Assembly (NCBI RefSeq): GCF_014217565.1
Contig: NZ_CP043661.1
Location: 4,712,001-4,776,000, forward strand
Origin: Kribbella qitaiheensis
Lineage (GTDB): Bacteria; Actinomycetota; Actinomycetes; Propionibacteriales; Kribbellaceae
DNA: 64,000 bases
Direction: 5' to 3'
In this document: piece after piece, positions 51,347 to 60,747 of the stretch
Position numbering within the stretch: the stretch's first letter is position 1
Layout: each line of letters starts with the position of its first letter
Notes under the pieces: generated by a model
Databases searched by the model: none
The model's input: the letters and a program-made list of their open reading frames with translations, nothing else
Told to the model about the DNA's origin: nothing
Translations under genes and position numbers: made by a program

Positions 51347-53815
51347 TTAGCGGACGGTGAAGCCTGCCTTGCGGAAGGCGTCGGCCAGAGAGCCTTCGTC
51401 CATGGGGGTTTCGGGTTGGGGGGTGCCTTGGGTGCCGCGACCACTGCCGCCCTGACCACCTCGGCCGCCGCCGGGGCCCCGACCGCCGCCGGAACCACCC
51501 GGTCCGCGTCCGCCGCCTCCGCCGCCTGGGCCGCGACCCTGGCCACCGCCCTGTCCGCCGCGACCTTGACCGCCTTGACCGCCCTGGCCGCGGTTGTCGT
51601 TGCGCGCGCCGCCTCGGCCACCGCCCGAGGTGGGGGCGCCGATCTCGTCGTCGAGGCGGAGGGTGAGGGAGATGCGCTGGCGGGGGATGTCCACCTCGAG
51701 CACCATGACCTTGACGATGTCGCCGGACTTGACCACCTCGCGCGGGTCCTTGACGTAGTCCTTCGACAGCGCCGAGACGTGGGCCAGCCCGTCCTGGTGG
51801 ACGCCGATGTCGATGAACGCGCCGAAGGCGGCGACGTTGGTCACCTGGCCTTCGAGCCGCATCCCCGGCTTCAGGTCGCCGATCTTCTCGACGCCCTCCG
51901 CGAAGGTGGCCGTCTTGAAGGCGGGTCGCGGGTCGCGTCCCGGCTTCTCCAGCTCGGCCAGGATGTCCGACACCGTCGGCAACCCGAAGGTGTCGTCGAC
52001 GAACTGCGCCGGCTTCAGCGTCTTCAGCGCTGCCGAACCGATCAGCGCCTTGAGCTCCTGCCCGGTCGCGTCGAGGATCCGCCGGACCACCGGATACGCC
52101 TCCGGGTGCACGCTGGAGGAGTCGAGCGGGTCGTCGCCACCAGGAATCCGGAGGAACCCGGCCGCCTGCTCGAACGCTTTCGGCCCGAGCCGCGGCACCT
52201 TCTTCAGCGAGGTCCGCGACTTGAACGGCCCGTTCTGATCACGGTGCTGGACGATGTTGTCGGCGAGCACGGAGGTGATCCCGGAGACGCGCGTGAGCAG
52301 CGGCGCGGAGGCCGTATTGAGGTCGACGCCGACCGCGTTCACACAGTCCTCGACCACGGCGTCGAGTGAGCGGGACAGCGAGTTCTCCGGCAGGTCGTGC
52401 TGGTACTGCCCGACACCGATCGACTTCGGGTCGATCTTCACCAACTCGGCCAGCGGATCCTGCAACCGCCGCGCGATCGAGACCGCGCCCCGCAGCGTCA
52501 CGTCCATCCCCGGCAACTCCTGCGAGGCGAAGGCCGAAGCGGAGTACACCGAAGCGCCCGCCTCCGACACGACAGCCTTCGTCAACTTCAGTTCGGGGTG
52601 CTTGGCGATCAGCTCGGCCGCCAGCTTGTCCGTCTCCCGCGACGCCGTGCCGTTGCCGATAGCAATCAAATCGACCTTGTGCGCGGCGGCCAGTGCGGCC
52701 AGCTGGGTGATCGACTTGTCCCACTGGTTCTGCGGGACGTGGGGGTAGATCACGCCGGTCGCGGTGACCTTGCCGGTGGCGTCGACGACGGCCACCTTGA
52801 CGCCGGTCCGGAAGCCCGGGTCGAGGCCCATCGTCGCGCGTGTCCCGGCCGGTGCTGCGAGCAGCAGGTCGCGCAGGTTCGACGCGAAGACGCGGACCGC
52901 TTCGTCCTCGGCGGCCTGCCGCAGCCGCATCCGCAGGTCGATCCCGAGGTGCACCAGGATCTTGGTCTTCCAGGCCCAGCGAACCGTCTCGACCAGCCAC
53001 TGGTCGGCCGGGCGCCCCTTGTTCTGCACGCCGAACTTGCGCGCGATCGAGGCCTCGTACTCCGTCGGTCCCTCGGCCGCCTCGACACCAGCGGGCTCGG
53101 ACTCGACGGTGATGGTGAGCACGTCCTCCTTCTCGCCGCGGAACAGCGCCAGGATCCGGTGCGACGGCATCTTGGCGAACGGCTCGTCGAAGTCGAAGTA
53201 GTCGGAGAACTTCGCCCCGTCGGTCTCCTTGCCCTCGCGCACCGCCGAAGCCAGCCGGCCGCGGCTCCAGAGTCGCTCGCGCAGCTCGCCGATCAGGTCG
53301 GCGTCCTCACCGAACCGCTCGACCAGGATCGACCGGGCACCGTCCAGCGCGGCCTGTGGATCGGGGACCGTGTCGTTCACGAAGACGCTCGCGGCGGCCA
53401 GTGGCGGCACCGTCGGGTCGGACAGCAGTCCGTCCGCCAGTGGCTCCAGCCCGGCCTCGCGGGCGATCATCGCTTTGGTCCGGCGCTTCGGCTTGAACGG
53501 CAGGTAGATGTCCTCCAGCCGCGACTTGGTCTCCGCGGCGAGGATCGACGCCTTCAGCGCGTCGTCCAGCTTGCCCTGGCTCTCGATCGACTCGAGGACG
53601 GTCTGCCGGCGTTCCTCCAGCTCGCGCAGGTAGCGCAGGCGTTCCTCGAGGGTACGCAGTTGCTCGTCGTCGAGCTCGCCGGTGACCTCCTTGCGGTACC
53701 GCGCGATGAACGGGACCGTCGAGCCCTCGTCCAGCAGCCCGACGGCCGCCCGGACCTGGTGCGCTCCCACTGCCAGCTCTTCGGCGATCTTCTGCTCGAT
53801 CGACTGCAAAACCAC
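51347..53815 (-). CDS. Tex-family RNA-binding transcription accessory protein with Gly/Arg-rich tail
   Basis: 822 residues. It has all Tex parts: the N-terminal region (IAEELAVGAHQVRAAVGLLD, STVPFIARYRKEVTG), a YqgF-like fold (TMGLDPGFRTGVKVAVVDATG), helix-hairpin-helix (ASAPLLTRVSGITSVLADNIV, KSRTSLKKVPRLG) and an S1 RNA-binding domain (PGMRLEGQVTNVAAFGAFID). After the S1 domain a roughly 75-residue Gly/Arg/Gln tract (GQGGQGRGGQGGGQGRGPGG) precedes a short conserved end, MDEGSLADAFRKAGFTVR. Tex acts on stalled RNA polymerase or RNA. ATG 53815; monocistronic. Confidence 0.95.
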   Translation of the reverse strand: MVLQSIEQKIAEELAVGAHQVRAAVGLLDEGSTVPFIARYRKEVTGELDDEQLRTLEERLRYLRELEERRQTVLESIESQGKLDDALKASILAAETKSRLEDIYLPFKPKRRTKAMIAREAGLEPLADGLLSDPTVPPLAAASVFVNDTVPDPQAALDGARSILVERFGEDADLIGELRERLWSRGRLASAVREGKETDGAKFSDYFDFDEPFAKMPSHRILALFRGEKEDVLTITVESEPAGVEAAEGPTEYEASIARKFGVQNKGRPADQWLVETVRWAWKTKILVHLGIDLRMRLRQAAEDEAVRVFASNLRDLLLAAPAGTRATMGLDPGFRTGVKVAVVDATGKVTATGVIYPHVPQNQWDKSITQLAALAAAHKVDLIAIGNGTASRETDKLAAELIAKHPELKLTKAVVSEAGASVYSASAFASQELPGMDVTLRGAVSIARRLQDPLAELVKIDPKSIGVGQYQHDLPENSLSRSLDAVVEDCVNAVGVDLNTASAPLLTRVSGITSVLADNIVQHRDQNGPFKSRTSLKKVPRLGPKAFEQAAGFLRIPGGDDPLDSSSVHPEAYPVVRRILDATGQELKALIGSAALKTLKPAQFVDDTFGLPTVSDILAELEKPGRDPRPAFKTATFAEGVEKIGDLKPGMRLEGQVTNVAAFGAFIDIGVHQDGLAHVSALSKDYVKDPREVVKSGDIVKVMVLEVDIPRQRISLTLRLDDEIGAPTSGGGRGGARNDNRGQGGQGGQGRGGQGGGQGRGPGGGGGGRGPGGSGGGRGPGGGRGGQGGSGRGTQGTPQPETPMDEGSLADAFRKAGFTVR

Positions 53816-53949
53816 TGTGCCGCATCCCCTCTACGTTCAATGTCAGACGAGAATTCTGCCGCCCCTGCCGGAGCCCCCCGTCATGACCCTCATCCTTCCC
53901 TATCCGCCCGACACTTCTCGACCACCGCCACCACCCTGTGGACAAACCA

Positions 53950-53987
53950 GTACTGCGGGCTCCCGCGCCGAGGGGAACCCGCAGTAC
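53950..53987 (-). terminator. Hairpin terminator after the DHA2 efflux gene
   Basis: Stem GTACTGCGGG / CCCGCAGTAC (10 bp) with inner partial pairing, directly downstream of the minus-strand MFS stop at 54001. Confidence 0.75.
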
Positions 53988-54000
53988 GTAGTACGGAAGG

Positions 54001-55488
54001 TCAGGCGGCGGCCAGTTCCTCGGCCTCGTCCGCCGTGACGACCTCGGCCGAGCGAGCCGGCCGCATCAGCGTGCAGGCGATCACCACAGCCGCGGCCACG
54101 ATGACCCCGGCGATCGCGAAGGAAAGGTGGAACCCGCCGGTCAGCGCCTCGAGCGCGGGCTTGCCGGCCGCGGCCAGGCTCTCCGTACGAGTAGCCGACA
54201 GCGTCGCCAGCACGGCCAGCCCAAGCGCGGCGCCGACCTCACCCATCGTCCCCATCAATCCGCCGGCCAGCCCGGCGTCCTCGGGCTTCACATCCGCCAT
54301 CGACAGCCCCATCAGCGCCGGGAAGCAGATACCGCCACCCAGTCCCAGCAGCGTCAGCACCGGCAGTACGTGGATGAAGTAGTTGCCGTTCACGGGCGCC
54401 TGGGTGAACAGAGCCAGCCCGACGACGATCAGCACCAGCCCGGCGATCATCGGACGACGCGGGCCGAACCGCATCACCAGCTTCTCCGAGTAGCGGACCG
54501 ACAGCAGACCCATCAGGACCGTGGTCGGCAGGAAGGCCAGCCCGATCTCCAGCGCGTCGTACCCGAGCACCCGCTGCAGGTAGAGCGAGCCGAGGAAGAA
54601 GATGCCGAACATGCCCGACGCGGACAGCGCCTGGATCAGGTTCGCACCGGTCAGGTTGCGGGACCTGAAGATTCGCAGCGGGACGAGCGGGTTCGCCGCG
54701 GTCGCCTCACGGACGACGAAGCAGACCAGCAGCGTGAGGGTCAGCAGGCTCAGCGCGATCGTGCGGGGAGCGGTCCAGCCCAACTCGGCCGCGGGCTTGA
54801 CGATGGTGAAGACGCCGACCATCAGCGCGGCGGTGATCAGGACAGCGCCCGGTACGTCGGTGCCGCGGCCCATTCCGAGGCCCTTGTCCTTCTCGATCAA
54901 CTTCACGGCCAGCGCGACGGTGACGATGCCGATCGGCAGGTTCACGAAGAAGATCCAGTGCCAGTTGATCGCCTGGGTCAGGACGCCGCCGGCGAGCAGG
55001 CCGATCGAGCCACCGGCGGAGGCGACGAAGGCGTAGAAGCCGATCGCCTTGGCCTGCTCGCGCGGTTCTGGGAAGAGGGTGACGATCATGCCGAGGATCA
55101 CCGCGGAGGTCAGCGCGCCGCCGACACCCTGGATGAAGCGGGCCGCGACCAGCACCTCCTGCGACTCGGCCAGTCCGCAGAGCGCCGAGGCGGCGGTGAA
55201 GACGACCAGGCCGCCGACGAAGATGTTCCGCCGGCCGAGCAGGTCGCCGAGGCGGCCGGCCAGCAGGAGCAGCCCGCCGAACGCGATCAGGTAGGCGTTC
55301 ACCACCCAGGCGAGGCTGGAGCTGGTGAAGCCGAGGTCGTCCTGGATGGCCGGCAGGGCCACGTTCACCACCGTCACGTCGAGCACGATCATCAACATGC
55401 CGGCGCAGAGCACATAGAGAGCCAACCAGCGTGAGCGGCCGCCCAACGCGGCCGGCGTCGTCGCCTGGGATTCGGTCGTCGCGTACAT
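54001..55488 (-). CDS. DHA2-type MFS drug efflux pump (EmrB/QacA family)
   Basis: 495 residues with 14 membrane helices. The start MYATTESQATTPAALGGRSR is cytosolic. It then has the family sequence MLMIVLDVTVVNVALPAIQDDLG (motif D1) and LLAGRLGDLLGRRNIFVGGL (motif A), with VLTQAINWHWIFFVNLPIGI (motif C region). ATG 55488 has AGAAGGAGAACC upstream. It exports hydrophobic drugs by proton antiport. The regulator is not adjacent. Confidence 0.93.
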   Translation of the reverse strand: MYATTESQATTPAALGGRSRWLALYVLCAGMLMIVLDVTVVNVALPAIQDDLGFTSSSLAWVVNAYLIAFGGLLLLAGRLGDLLGRRNIFVGGLVVFTAASALCGLAESQEVLVAARFIQGVGGALTSAVILGMIVTLFPEPREQAKAIGFYAFVASAGGSIGLLAGGVLTQAINWHWIFFVNLPIGIVTVALAVKLIEKDKGLGMGRGTDVPGAVLITAALMVGVFTIVKPAAELGWTAPRTIALSLLTLTLLVCFVVREATAANPLVPLRIFRSRNLTGANLIQALSASGMFGIFFLGSLYLQRVLGYDALEIGLAFLPTTVLMGLLSVRYSEKLVMRFGPRRPMIAGLVLIVVGLALFTQAPVNGNYFIHVLPVLTLLGLGGGICFPALMGLSMADVKPEDAGLAGGLMGTMGEVGAALGLAVLATLSATRTESLAAAGKPALEALTGGFHLSFAIAGVIVAAAVVIACTLMRPARSAEVVTADEAEELAAA

Positions 55489-55545
55489 CGTGGTTCTCCT
55501 TCTGGTCCGAGTGGGCCTTTCACCCATACGTCGGACGAGAAGGGC

Positions 55546-56181
55546 TCAGATTGACACGTTGCCCGAATCTTTTTTGCCACGGGTGTTCGTGGTCCGGGAG
55601 ATCCAGTACGCGAGCAGCGCCGGAACCAGGCCGGAACCGATCACGAACAGCGTCGGCAGCCGCGACAACAGGGCGAACCAGGTGAACAGGGCGATCACGC
55701 CGCCCGCGACGCCCATCGACCGGCGCAGCAGGAACAAGTTGGCCGCGCGGAACAGGCTCTTCGGCGTACTGTCCTCCGGCGCCTCAGGCAGTACGGCGAG
55801 CGCGCTCAGGTAGAGCCCGATGATCATTCCGGTCAGCGGGATCAGGATCGCCAGCGCCACGATCCGCATCGGGCCGTTGGTCGAGGCCCAGAAGAGCAGC
55901 CCGAAAGCGAGCGCGACGCTGCCGGCGTACAGGGCGAGCCCGACCAGCCAGAAGCGGCCGAAGGCCCACTTGAACTGCCGCCAGAACCGCCGCATCAGGG
56001 CCGGATGTTCCTGGCCGATCGCCTCCGGCAGCACCCGTTGCAGCGCGAACGCGGCCGGGTACAGCGTGACGATGCCGACGCTGCAGACCAGGAACACCAG
56101 TTGCAGCATCAGCAGGTCGCCGATCAGCGACAGCTTGGACAGCACGGCGTTGGTCCGGCCCACTCCTCCTGCGTCACTCAC
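55546..56181 (-). CDS. YesL/DUF624-family membrane protein
   Basis: 211 residues, five predicted membrane helices (LLMLQLVFLVCSVGIVTLYP, FWLVGLALYAGSVALAFGLL and others). The DUF624 signature includes AAFALQRVLPEAIGQEHPAL and FWRQFKWAFGRFWLVG. YesL-like genes commonly accompany sugar ABC importers. The divergent DeoR-LacI regulator and its ABC importer operon fit that rule. Start GTG 56181. The role is unknown; it is probably an accessory to uptake. Confidence 0.82.
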   Translation of the reverse strand: MSDAGGVGRTNAVLSKLSLIGDLLMLQLVFLVCSVGIVTLYPAAFALQRVLPEAIGQEHPALMRRFWRQFKWAFGRFWLVGLALYAGSVALAFGLLFWASTNGPMRIVALAILIPLTGMIIGLYLSALAVLPEAPEDSTPKSLFRAANLFLLRRSMGVAGGVIALFTWFALLSRLPTLFVIGSGLVPALLAYWISRTTNTRGKKDSGNVSI

Positions 56182-56219
56182 ACAAGTTCCTTCGGCTCGG
56201 CCAGCACGTCACAACCACA

Positions 56220-56233
56220 TGATCGTATGATCA
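56220..56233. promoter_or_regulatory. Operator-like inverted repeat in the yesL/regulator gap
   Basis: TGATC-GTAT-GATCA, perfect 5-bp arms, halfway between the divergent YesL-like and hybrid-regulator genes, followed by tgatcacaaacaatcacac. The same TGATC/GATCA half-sites occur before the ABC operon. Confidence 0.65.
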
Positions 56234-56277
56234 CAAACAATCACACCCGGACAACAGACAACAGCTCAGGGGACCGC

Positions 56278-57363
56278 ATGCTTGCACCGGAACGTCACGA
56301 GCTGATTCTGCGGAGCCTGCGCCGGCACGGCCGGCTCCGGGTGGCCGAACTGGCCGCCGAGCTCGGCGTCTCCGCGATCACAGTACGCCGGGATCTCGCC
56401 GAGCTGGACCAGGCCGGACTGCTCCGCCGGGTGCACGGCGGCGCGGTGGGCACCAGCCAGATCGGCGCGAGCCAGAGCGACCAGCTCACCATCGGCATCG
56501 TCGTGCCGAACGCCACCTTCTACTACACCGACGTGATCCGCGGCGCCGAGGCGATGGCCGAGCGGTACGGCGCGCGGCTGGTGCTTGGCGTTTCCGGGTA
56601 CGACGTGGCGGTCGAAGCGGAGCGACTCGAGAAAGTGCTCGGCATCGGCGTCGACGGGCTGCTGCTCAGCACCGCACTGGGCGACGGCCAGGCCGGCGAA
56701 CTCGGCTGGTGGCTGGACGACATCGACGTACCGGTGGTCCTGATGGAGCGCGCGTTCGGATTTCCGCATGTTGAGCGCGAGTACGACCATGTCCGCACGG
56801 ATCACGCGTACGGCGCCATGCTGGCCCTGCGGCACCTGGTCTCGCTCGGCCATCGCCGGATCGGGGTCAACCTGAACGCCACCGTCACGGCGTACTGGCT
56901 GCGGCAGGGGATCGCGGAGGCGGCGGCGAGCTTGGGCGTGGACCTGTTCGACTCGTCGGTTTCGCTGGCCGCGGCCGGCGAAAACCCGATCCCGTCCGCC
57001 CAGCTGGACGCGTTCCTGGCCGAGTGCGAGTCGTTCGGCGCGCGCGCGGTGCTGGTGCATTCCGACGAGCCCGCCGCGCGGTTGGTCGAGCGGGCGATGG
57101 AACGCGGACTGCGGATCCCCGACGACCTGGCGGTGATCGCCTACAACGATGAAACCGCCGCGATGGCAGTAGTCCCCCTGACCGCCGTCTGCCCGCCGAA
57201 GCTGCTGCTCGGCGAAACCGCCTGCGAACTGCTCATCCGCAAGCTCCGCGCCGCTCCCGGTCGGCCGACGGCCACCCAGCACCTCAGTCTGCTCCCGCAG
57301 CTCCGCGTCCGGTCCTCCTGCGGCGCCCTGGTGGCGGGTGCGGCAGGCCTTCACGCCGGGTAA
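56278..57363 (+). CDS. Hybrid regulator: DeoR-type HTH with LacI-type sugar-sensing domain
   Basis: 361 residues. The N-terminal winged HTH is DeoR-like (RHELILRSLRRHGRLRVAEL, ITVRRDLAELDQAGLLRRVHGG). After a linker a periplasmic-binding fold follows (LTIGIVVPNATFYYTDVIRG, LVSLGHRRIGVNLNAT, AVIAYNDETAAMAVVPLTAV). Such DeoR-LacI hybrids control sugar ABC importers in actinobacteria. Start ATG 56278 follows CAGGGGACCGC. It is divergent from the YesL-like gene and faces the ABC operon, whose promoter carries a related inverted repeat. Confidence 0.88.
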   Translation: MLAPERHELILRSLRRHGRLRVAELAAELGVSAITVRRDLAELDQAGLLRRVHGGAVGTSQIGASQSDQLTIGIVVPNATFYYTDVIRGAEAMAERYGARLVLGVSGYDVAVEAERLEKVLGIGVDGLLLSTALGDGQAGELGWWLDDIDVPVVLMERAFGFPHVEREYDHVRTDHAYGAMLALRHLVSLGHRRIGVNLNATVTAYWLRQGIAEAAASLGVDLFDSSVSLAAAGENPIPSAQLDAFLAECESFGARAVLVHSDEPAARLVERAMERGLRIPDDLAVIAYNDETAAMAVVPLTAVCPPKLLLGETACELLIRKLRAAPGRPTATQHLSLLPQLRVRSSCGALVAGAAGLHAG

Positions 57364-57437
57364 ATCGCGGTCGTCGCCCGATCTGCTCCGCGAATTGCCG
57401 GTTTCGGCATGGAACTCTGATCGGACGACCTCCATCG

Positions 57438-57455
57438 ATGATCGATTTTGATCAT
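57438..57455. promoter_or_regulatory. Operator-like inverted repeat upstream of the ABC importer operon
   Basis: ATGATC-GATTTT-GATCAT, 6-bp perfect arms, 110 bp before the substrate-binding protein start. It is related to the repeat at 56220 (same half-site, spacer 6 instead of 4). Confidence 0.65.
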
Positions 57456-57565
57456 TCGAGCGCCGGGTATTGACGGGGAAAGCCCTTTCCAATACTTTCG
57501 CTGCACTCGGTGGTCCGGTCGCGTGATCGGCCGCCGACCGTGCTCGGCAGCGAAGGAGCTTCCCT

Positions 57566-58843
57566 GTGAGACGTGGCGCCAAGAGTGGACTGGTGGTGCT
57601 GGCCGCGGTACTCGGCCTGGCCGCGAGCAGTTGTGGCAACGGGGTGATCGACAAGTCCTCGGACGGCGTACCGCCGGCCGAGGCGACCGGCACCTTGCGG
57701 GTGCTGCTCCCGTCCTTTCCGCCCAGTACGAAGGGCCGGACGGCGTTCGACAAGGTCGTCGAGGACTTCAGGAAGACCTACCCGAAGATGAAGGTCGAGC
57801 CGGACTTCGCGACCTACAACACGTTGAACGAGAAGATGTCCACCTCGATCGCGGCCGGCATCCCGTACGACGTGATGGTCGCCGGCGTCGGCTGGATCCA
57901 GCCGTTCGCGTCCAAGCGGATCTTCGCCGACCTCGCGCCGTACGGCGTGACGCCGGAGGTGATCGAGGAGAAGAGCATCGGCGCGCTGGTGCCGGCCGCG
58001 ACGTACGAGGGGAAGCTCTACGCCTACCCGCTGGTCGCGGACGCCCGGGCCGCCGCGCTCCGGATCAGCGCCTTCAAGGAGGCCGGCCTCGACCCGGACA
58101 AGCCGCCGGCCAACCTGGAAGAGCTGAAGGCCGCCGCGGAGAAGCTGACCGTGCGGAACTCGAAGGGGACCATCACCCGGTCCGGCTTCGACATGGCGGC
58201 GCCGACCAGCTTCCGGCAGACCTACACGACGCTGCTCGCCTCCACCGGCACCCAGCTGTACGTCGACGGCCAGCCGAACTACAGCAACGAGAAGGGCCTC
58301 GAAACCCTGAACCTGCTGAAGTCGCTGATCAACAAGGTCCAGCCCTACGGTCAGCAGAACGCCGCGCAGCAACCCCTCGTGCTCACTGGTGAGGCCGCGA
58401 TGGGCATCGTCGGCGGTGCGGTCGATTGTTCCGACAAGGGCATCGGCAAGAAGAACTGCGACGACCTGAAGTTCTTCCGCTTCAACAGCGGCAAGGAGGT
58501 CGAGTTCGTCGGCGGCGACCTGGCCTCGATCGGCTCTCGCAGCCGGCACAAGGAGGCGGCCTGGTCCTTCATCCAGTCGCTCACCAAGCCGAGCTCGCTG
58601 GACGCGATCGCCAAGCTGAACAAGAAGCTCCCCGCCTACAAGGACGCGGCGAACTCACCGCAGGCGCAGTCGAACCCGCTGAGCAAGTTCGTCGCCGAAG
58701 GCCTGCCGCTGGCCATCTACGAAGGCGGTTCGGCCAACTGGCTGGAGATGCGCGCCAACTTCGACTCCCAGCTCACCCAGGCGGTCCTCGGTCAGAAGGA
58801 TCCCGCCAAGGTGCTGGCCAACCTGGCAGGACAGTCCCGATGA
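57566..58843 (+). CDS. ABC importer substrate-binding lipoprotein (CUT1 sugar type)
   Basis: 425 residues. A lipoprotein signal with lipobox LAASSC (Cys23) follows MRRGAKSGLVVLAAVLG. The mature protein has the family-1 binding fold: TGTLRVLLPSFPP, AFDKVVEDFRKTYPKMKVEPDFA, YDVMVAGVGWIQPFASKRIF, EGKLYAYPLVADARAAALRI. It collects a sugar, probably an oligosaccharide, at the outer face. GTG 57566 has GAAGGAGCTTCCCT upstream. The stop overlaps the first permease start as ATGA. No ATPase gene follows, so a shared MsiK-type ATPase must serve it. Confidence 0.92.
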   Translation: MRRGAKSGLVVLAAVLGLAASSCGNGVIDKSSDGVPPAEATGTLRVLLPSFPPSTKGRTAFDKVVEDFRKTYPKMKVEPDFATYNTLNEKMSTSIAAGIPYDVMVAGVGWIQPFASKRIFADLAPYGVTPEVIEEKSIGALVPAATYEGKLYAYPLVADARAAALRISAFKEAGLDPDKPPANLEELKAAAEKLTVRNSKGTITRSGFDMAAPTSFRQTYTTLLASTGTQLYVDGQPNYSNEKGLETLNLLKSLINKVQPYGQQNAAQQPLVLTGEAAMGIVGGAVDCSDKGIGKKNCDDLKFFRFNSGKEVEFVGGDLASIGSRSRHKEAAWSFIQSLTKPSSLDAIAKLNKKLPAYKDAANSPQAQSNPLSKFVAEGLPLAIYEGGSANWLEMRANFDSQLTQAVLGQKDPAKVLANLAGQSR

Positions 58844-59781
58844 GCGCAACCCTCGAACGCCCCGCGCCGGCCGTCGCCCCGCGCCGGACCGCTCCGGCCA
58901 AGGACAGCCGCAAGCTGATCCGCGGCCAGGTCCGGGCCGGCTGGCTGTTGCTCTCGCCCGCGCTGCTGCACTCCGGGATCTTCATCGTGATCCCGGTGGT
59001 GGCGGCGATCGTGCTCAGCTTCACCGACTACAGCTTCGGCGACTCGTGGTCCTGGGTCGGCTTCGGCAACTACGTCGACCTCTTCAAGGACCAGGACTTC
59101 CGGGCCGCCCTGGTCAACACGATCCTGTACGCCGCCGTGGTGATCCCGGTCTCGATGGCGGTCTCGCTCGCGGTCGCCACCGGCCTGAACCAGAAGATCA
59201 AGGCGATCGGGTTCTTCCGGACTGCCTTCTACCTGCCGACGGTGACCGCGACGGTCGCGGTGGCCACCATCTGGCTGTGGATCTACAACCCTGGTTCGGG
59301 GCTGGCGAACGGATTCCTCAGCCTGTTCGGGTTCGCCCCCGGCCGGTGGCTGTCCGACCCGAACACGGCGCTGCCGTCGCTGATGCTGGTCGGTATCTGG
59401 CAGGGCCTCGGCACCAAGATCATCATCTACCTGGCCGCCTTGCAGGGGGTTTCCCGCGACCTGCTCGAATCGGCCTCGCTGGATGGTGCGAACCGGTGGC
59501 AAAAGTTCGTCAACGTCACCTGGCCCGCTCTCGGGCCGGTCCAGTTCTTCGTCCTGGTCACCTCGATCGTCGGCACCTTCCAGGTCTTCGACCTGGTCTA
59601 CGTGATGACGAAGGGCGGCCCCGGTACCGAGACCACGGTGCTGGTGCTGGACATCTATCAGAACGCGTTCCAGGCCCTGCGACTCGGTTTCGCGTCCGCC
59701 GAGACGGTGATCATGATGCTGTTGATCGCGATCTTCATCGGGCTGGGACGCCTGCTCCAGAAGGCGGATGTCAATGACTAG
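58840..59781 (+). CDS. ABC sugar permease, MalF-like
   Basis: 313 residues, six membrane helices. A 25-residue Ala/Pro-rich cytosolic start precedes AGWLLLSPALLHSGIFIVIP. The EAA loop for the ATPase is LQGVSRDLLESASLDGANRWQKFVNVTWPALGPV, complete. It overlaps the binding protein by 4 bp and the next permease by about 14 bp. It forms the transmembrane half of a CUT1 importer. Confidence 0.93.
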   Translation: MSATLERPAPAVAPRRTAPAKDSRKLIRGQVRAGWLLLSPALLHSGIFIVIPVVAAIVLSFTDYSFGDSWSWVGFGNYVDLFKDQDFRAALVNTILYAAVVIPVSMAVSLAVATGLNQKIKAIGFFRTAFYLPTVTATVAVATIWLWIYNPGSGLANGFLSLFGFAPGRWLSDPNTALPSLMLVGIWQGLGTKIIIYLAALQGVSRDLLESASLDGANRWQKFVNVTWPALGPVQFFVLVTSIVGTFQVFDLVYVMTKGGPGTETTVLVLDIYQNAFQALRLGFASAETVIMMLLIAIFIGLGRLLQKADVND

Positions 59782-60679
59782 CGCAACTGTTACCGGGCCG
59801 ATCGTGGGTTCGAAGGGCGCGGGTCTGCGGCCCGGCCGGATCCTGCTGTACGTCGTACTGGGTATCGGCGCGCTGCTGATGATCACACCGTTCCTGTGGA
59901 TGGTGCTGACCGCGTTCAAGAGCGACCTGGAGATCGCCAAGTTCTCCTGGCTGCCGGGCGAACTGCGCTGGCACAACTTCGTCGAGGCGATGCGGACGGC
60001 GCCGTTCCTGCGCTACTTCCGCAACAGCCTGTTCATCGCCGTCGGCGAGACCGCGTTCACGCTGGCCGTCTGTACGACGGCCGGCTATGCGCTGGCGAAG
60101 CTGCCGATCAAGGGATCGAAGGCGCTGCTGAGCTACTTCATCCTGCTGCTGCTCGTGCCGTTCCAGATCATCCTGGTGCCGCTGTTCCTGATCGTGAAGT
60201 CGATCCCGCTGTTCGGCGGCAACAACATCCTCGGCCAGGGCGGGATCGGCTGGCTGAACTCGTGGTGGGGCCTCATCATCCCGCTCGGCGCGGCACCGCT
60301 GTTCACGTTCCTGGCAAGGCAGTTCTACGTGTCGGTGCCGAACGAGCTGGCCCAGGCCGCGCGGGTGGACGGGCTCGGTGAGTTCGGGATCTTCTGGCGG
60401 ATCATGACGCCATTGGTGAAGCCGGCCCTGATCACCATCTGCGTCTTCCAGATCGAGGCGGCCTGGAACGGATTCCTCTGGCCGCTGATGATCACCACCA
60501 CCGACGCGATGCGGCCGCTGCAACTGGGGCTGGCGATTTTCGCGCAGAACCCGGCCGAGGTGCAATGGCCTTATCTGATGGCCGGTACGGCGCTGGCGAC
60601 ACTGCCGATGATCGTGATGTTCGTCTTCGCCCAGAAGCGCTTCGTCGAAGGAATGGCGAACGTCGGCATCAAGGGCTGA
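59768..60679 (+). CDS. ABC sugar permease, MalG-like
   Basis: 303 residues, six membrane helices: ILLYVVLGIGALLMITPFLW and AFKSDLEIAKFSWLPGELRW are typical MalG features. The EAA loop is VPNELAQAARVDGLGEFGIFWRIMTPLVKPAL. Start ATG 59768 or 59774, inside the end of the previous gene. It is the last gene of the operon; a strong hairpin follows. Together with the lipoprotein and MalF-like partner it makes a sugar importer lacking its own ATPase. Confidence 0.93.
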   Translation: MSMTSATVTGPIVGSKGAGLRPGRILLYVVLGIGALLMITPFLWMVLTAFKSDLEIAKFSWLPGELRWHNFVEAMRTAPFLRYFRNSLFIAVGETAFTLAVCTTAGYALAKLPIKGSKALLSYFILLLLVPFQIILVPLFLIVKSIPLFGGNNILGQGGIGWLNSWWGLIIPLGAAPLFTFLARQFYVSVPNELAQAARVDGLGEFGIFWRIMTPLVKPALITICVFQIEAAWNGFLWPLMITTTDAMRPLQLGLAIFAQNPAEVQWPYLMAGTALATLPMIVMFVFAQKRFVEGMANVGIKG

Positions 60680-60715
60680 TCGGCTTCGCGGCTCAGCCGC
60701 GGTCGGCCCCCGCTG

Positions 60716-60747
60716 CAGGTGCTCACCCCGCCCCGGGTGAGCACCTG
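60716..60747 (+). terminator. Terminator of the sugar ABC importer operon
   Basis: A 13-bp perfect stem CAGGTGCTCACCC / GGGTGAGCACCTG with a 6-nt loop, extended by CCCCCG-type outer pairing. Confidence 0.9.

Noticed and set aside
52397..54382. 661-codon forward frame opposite tex and the DHA2 gene
   Set aside because: Antisense shadow; tex on the reverse strand has every expected domain.
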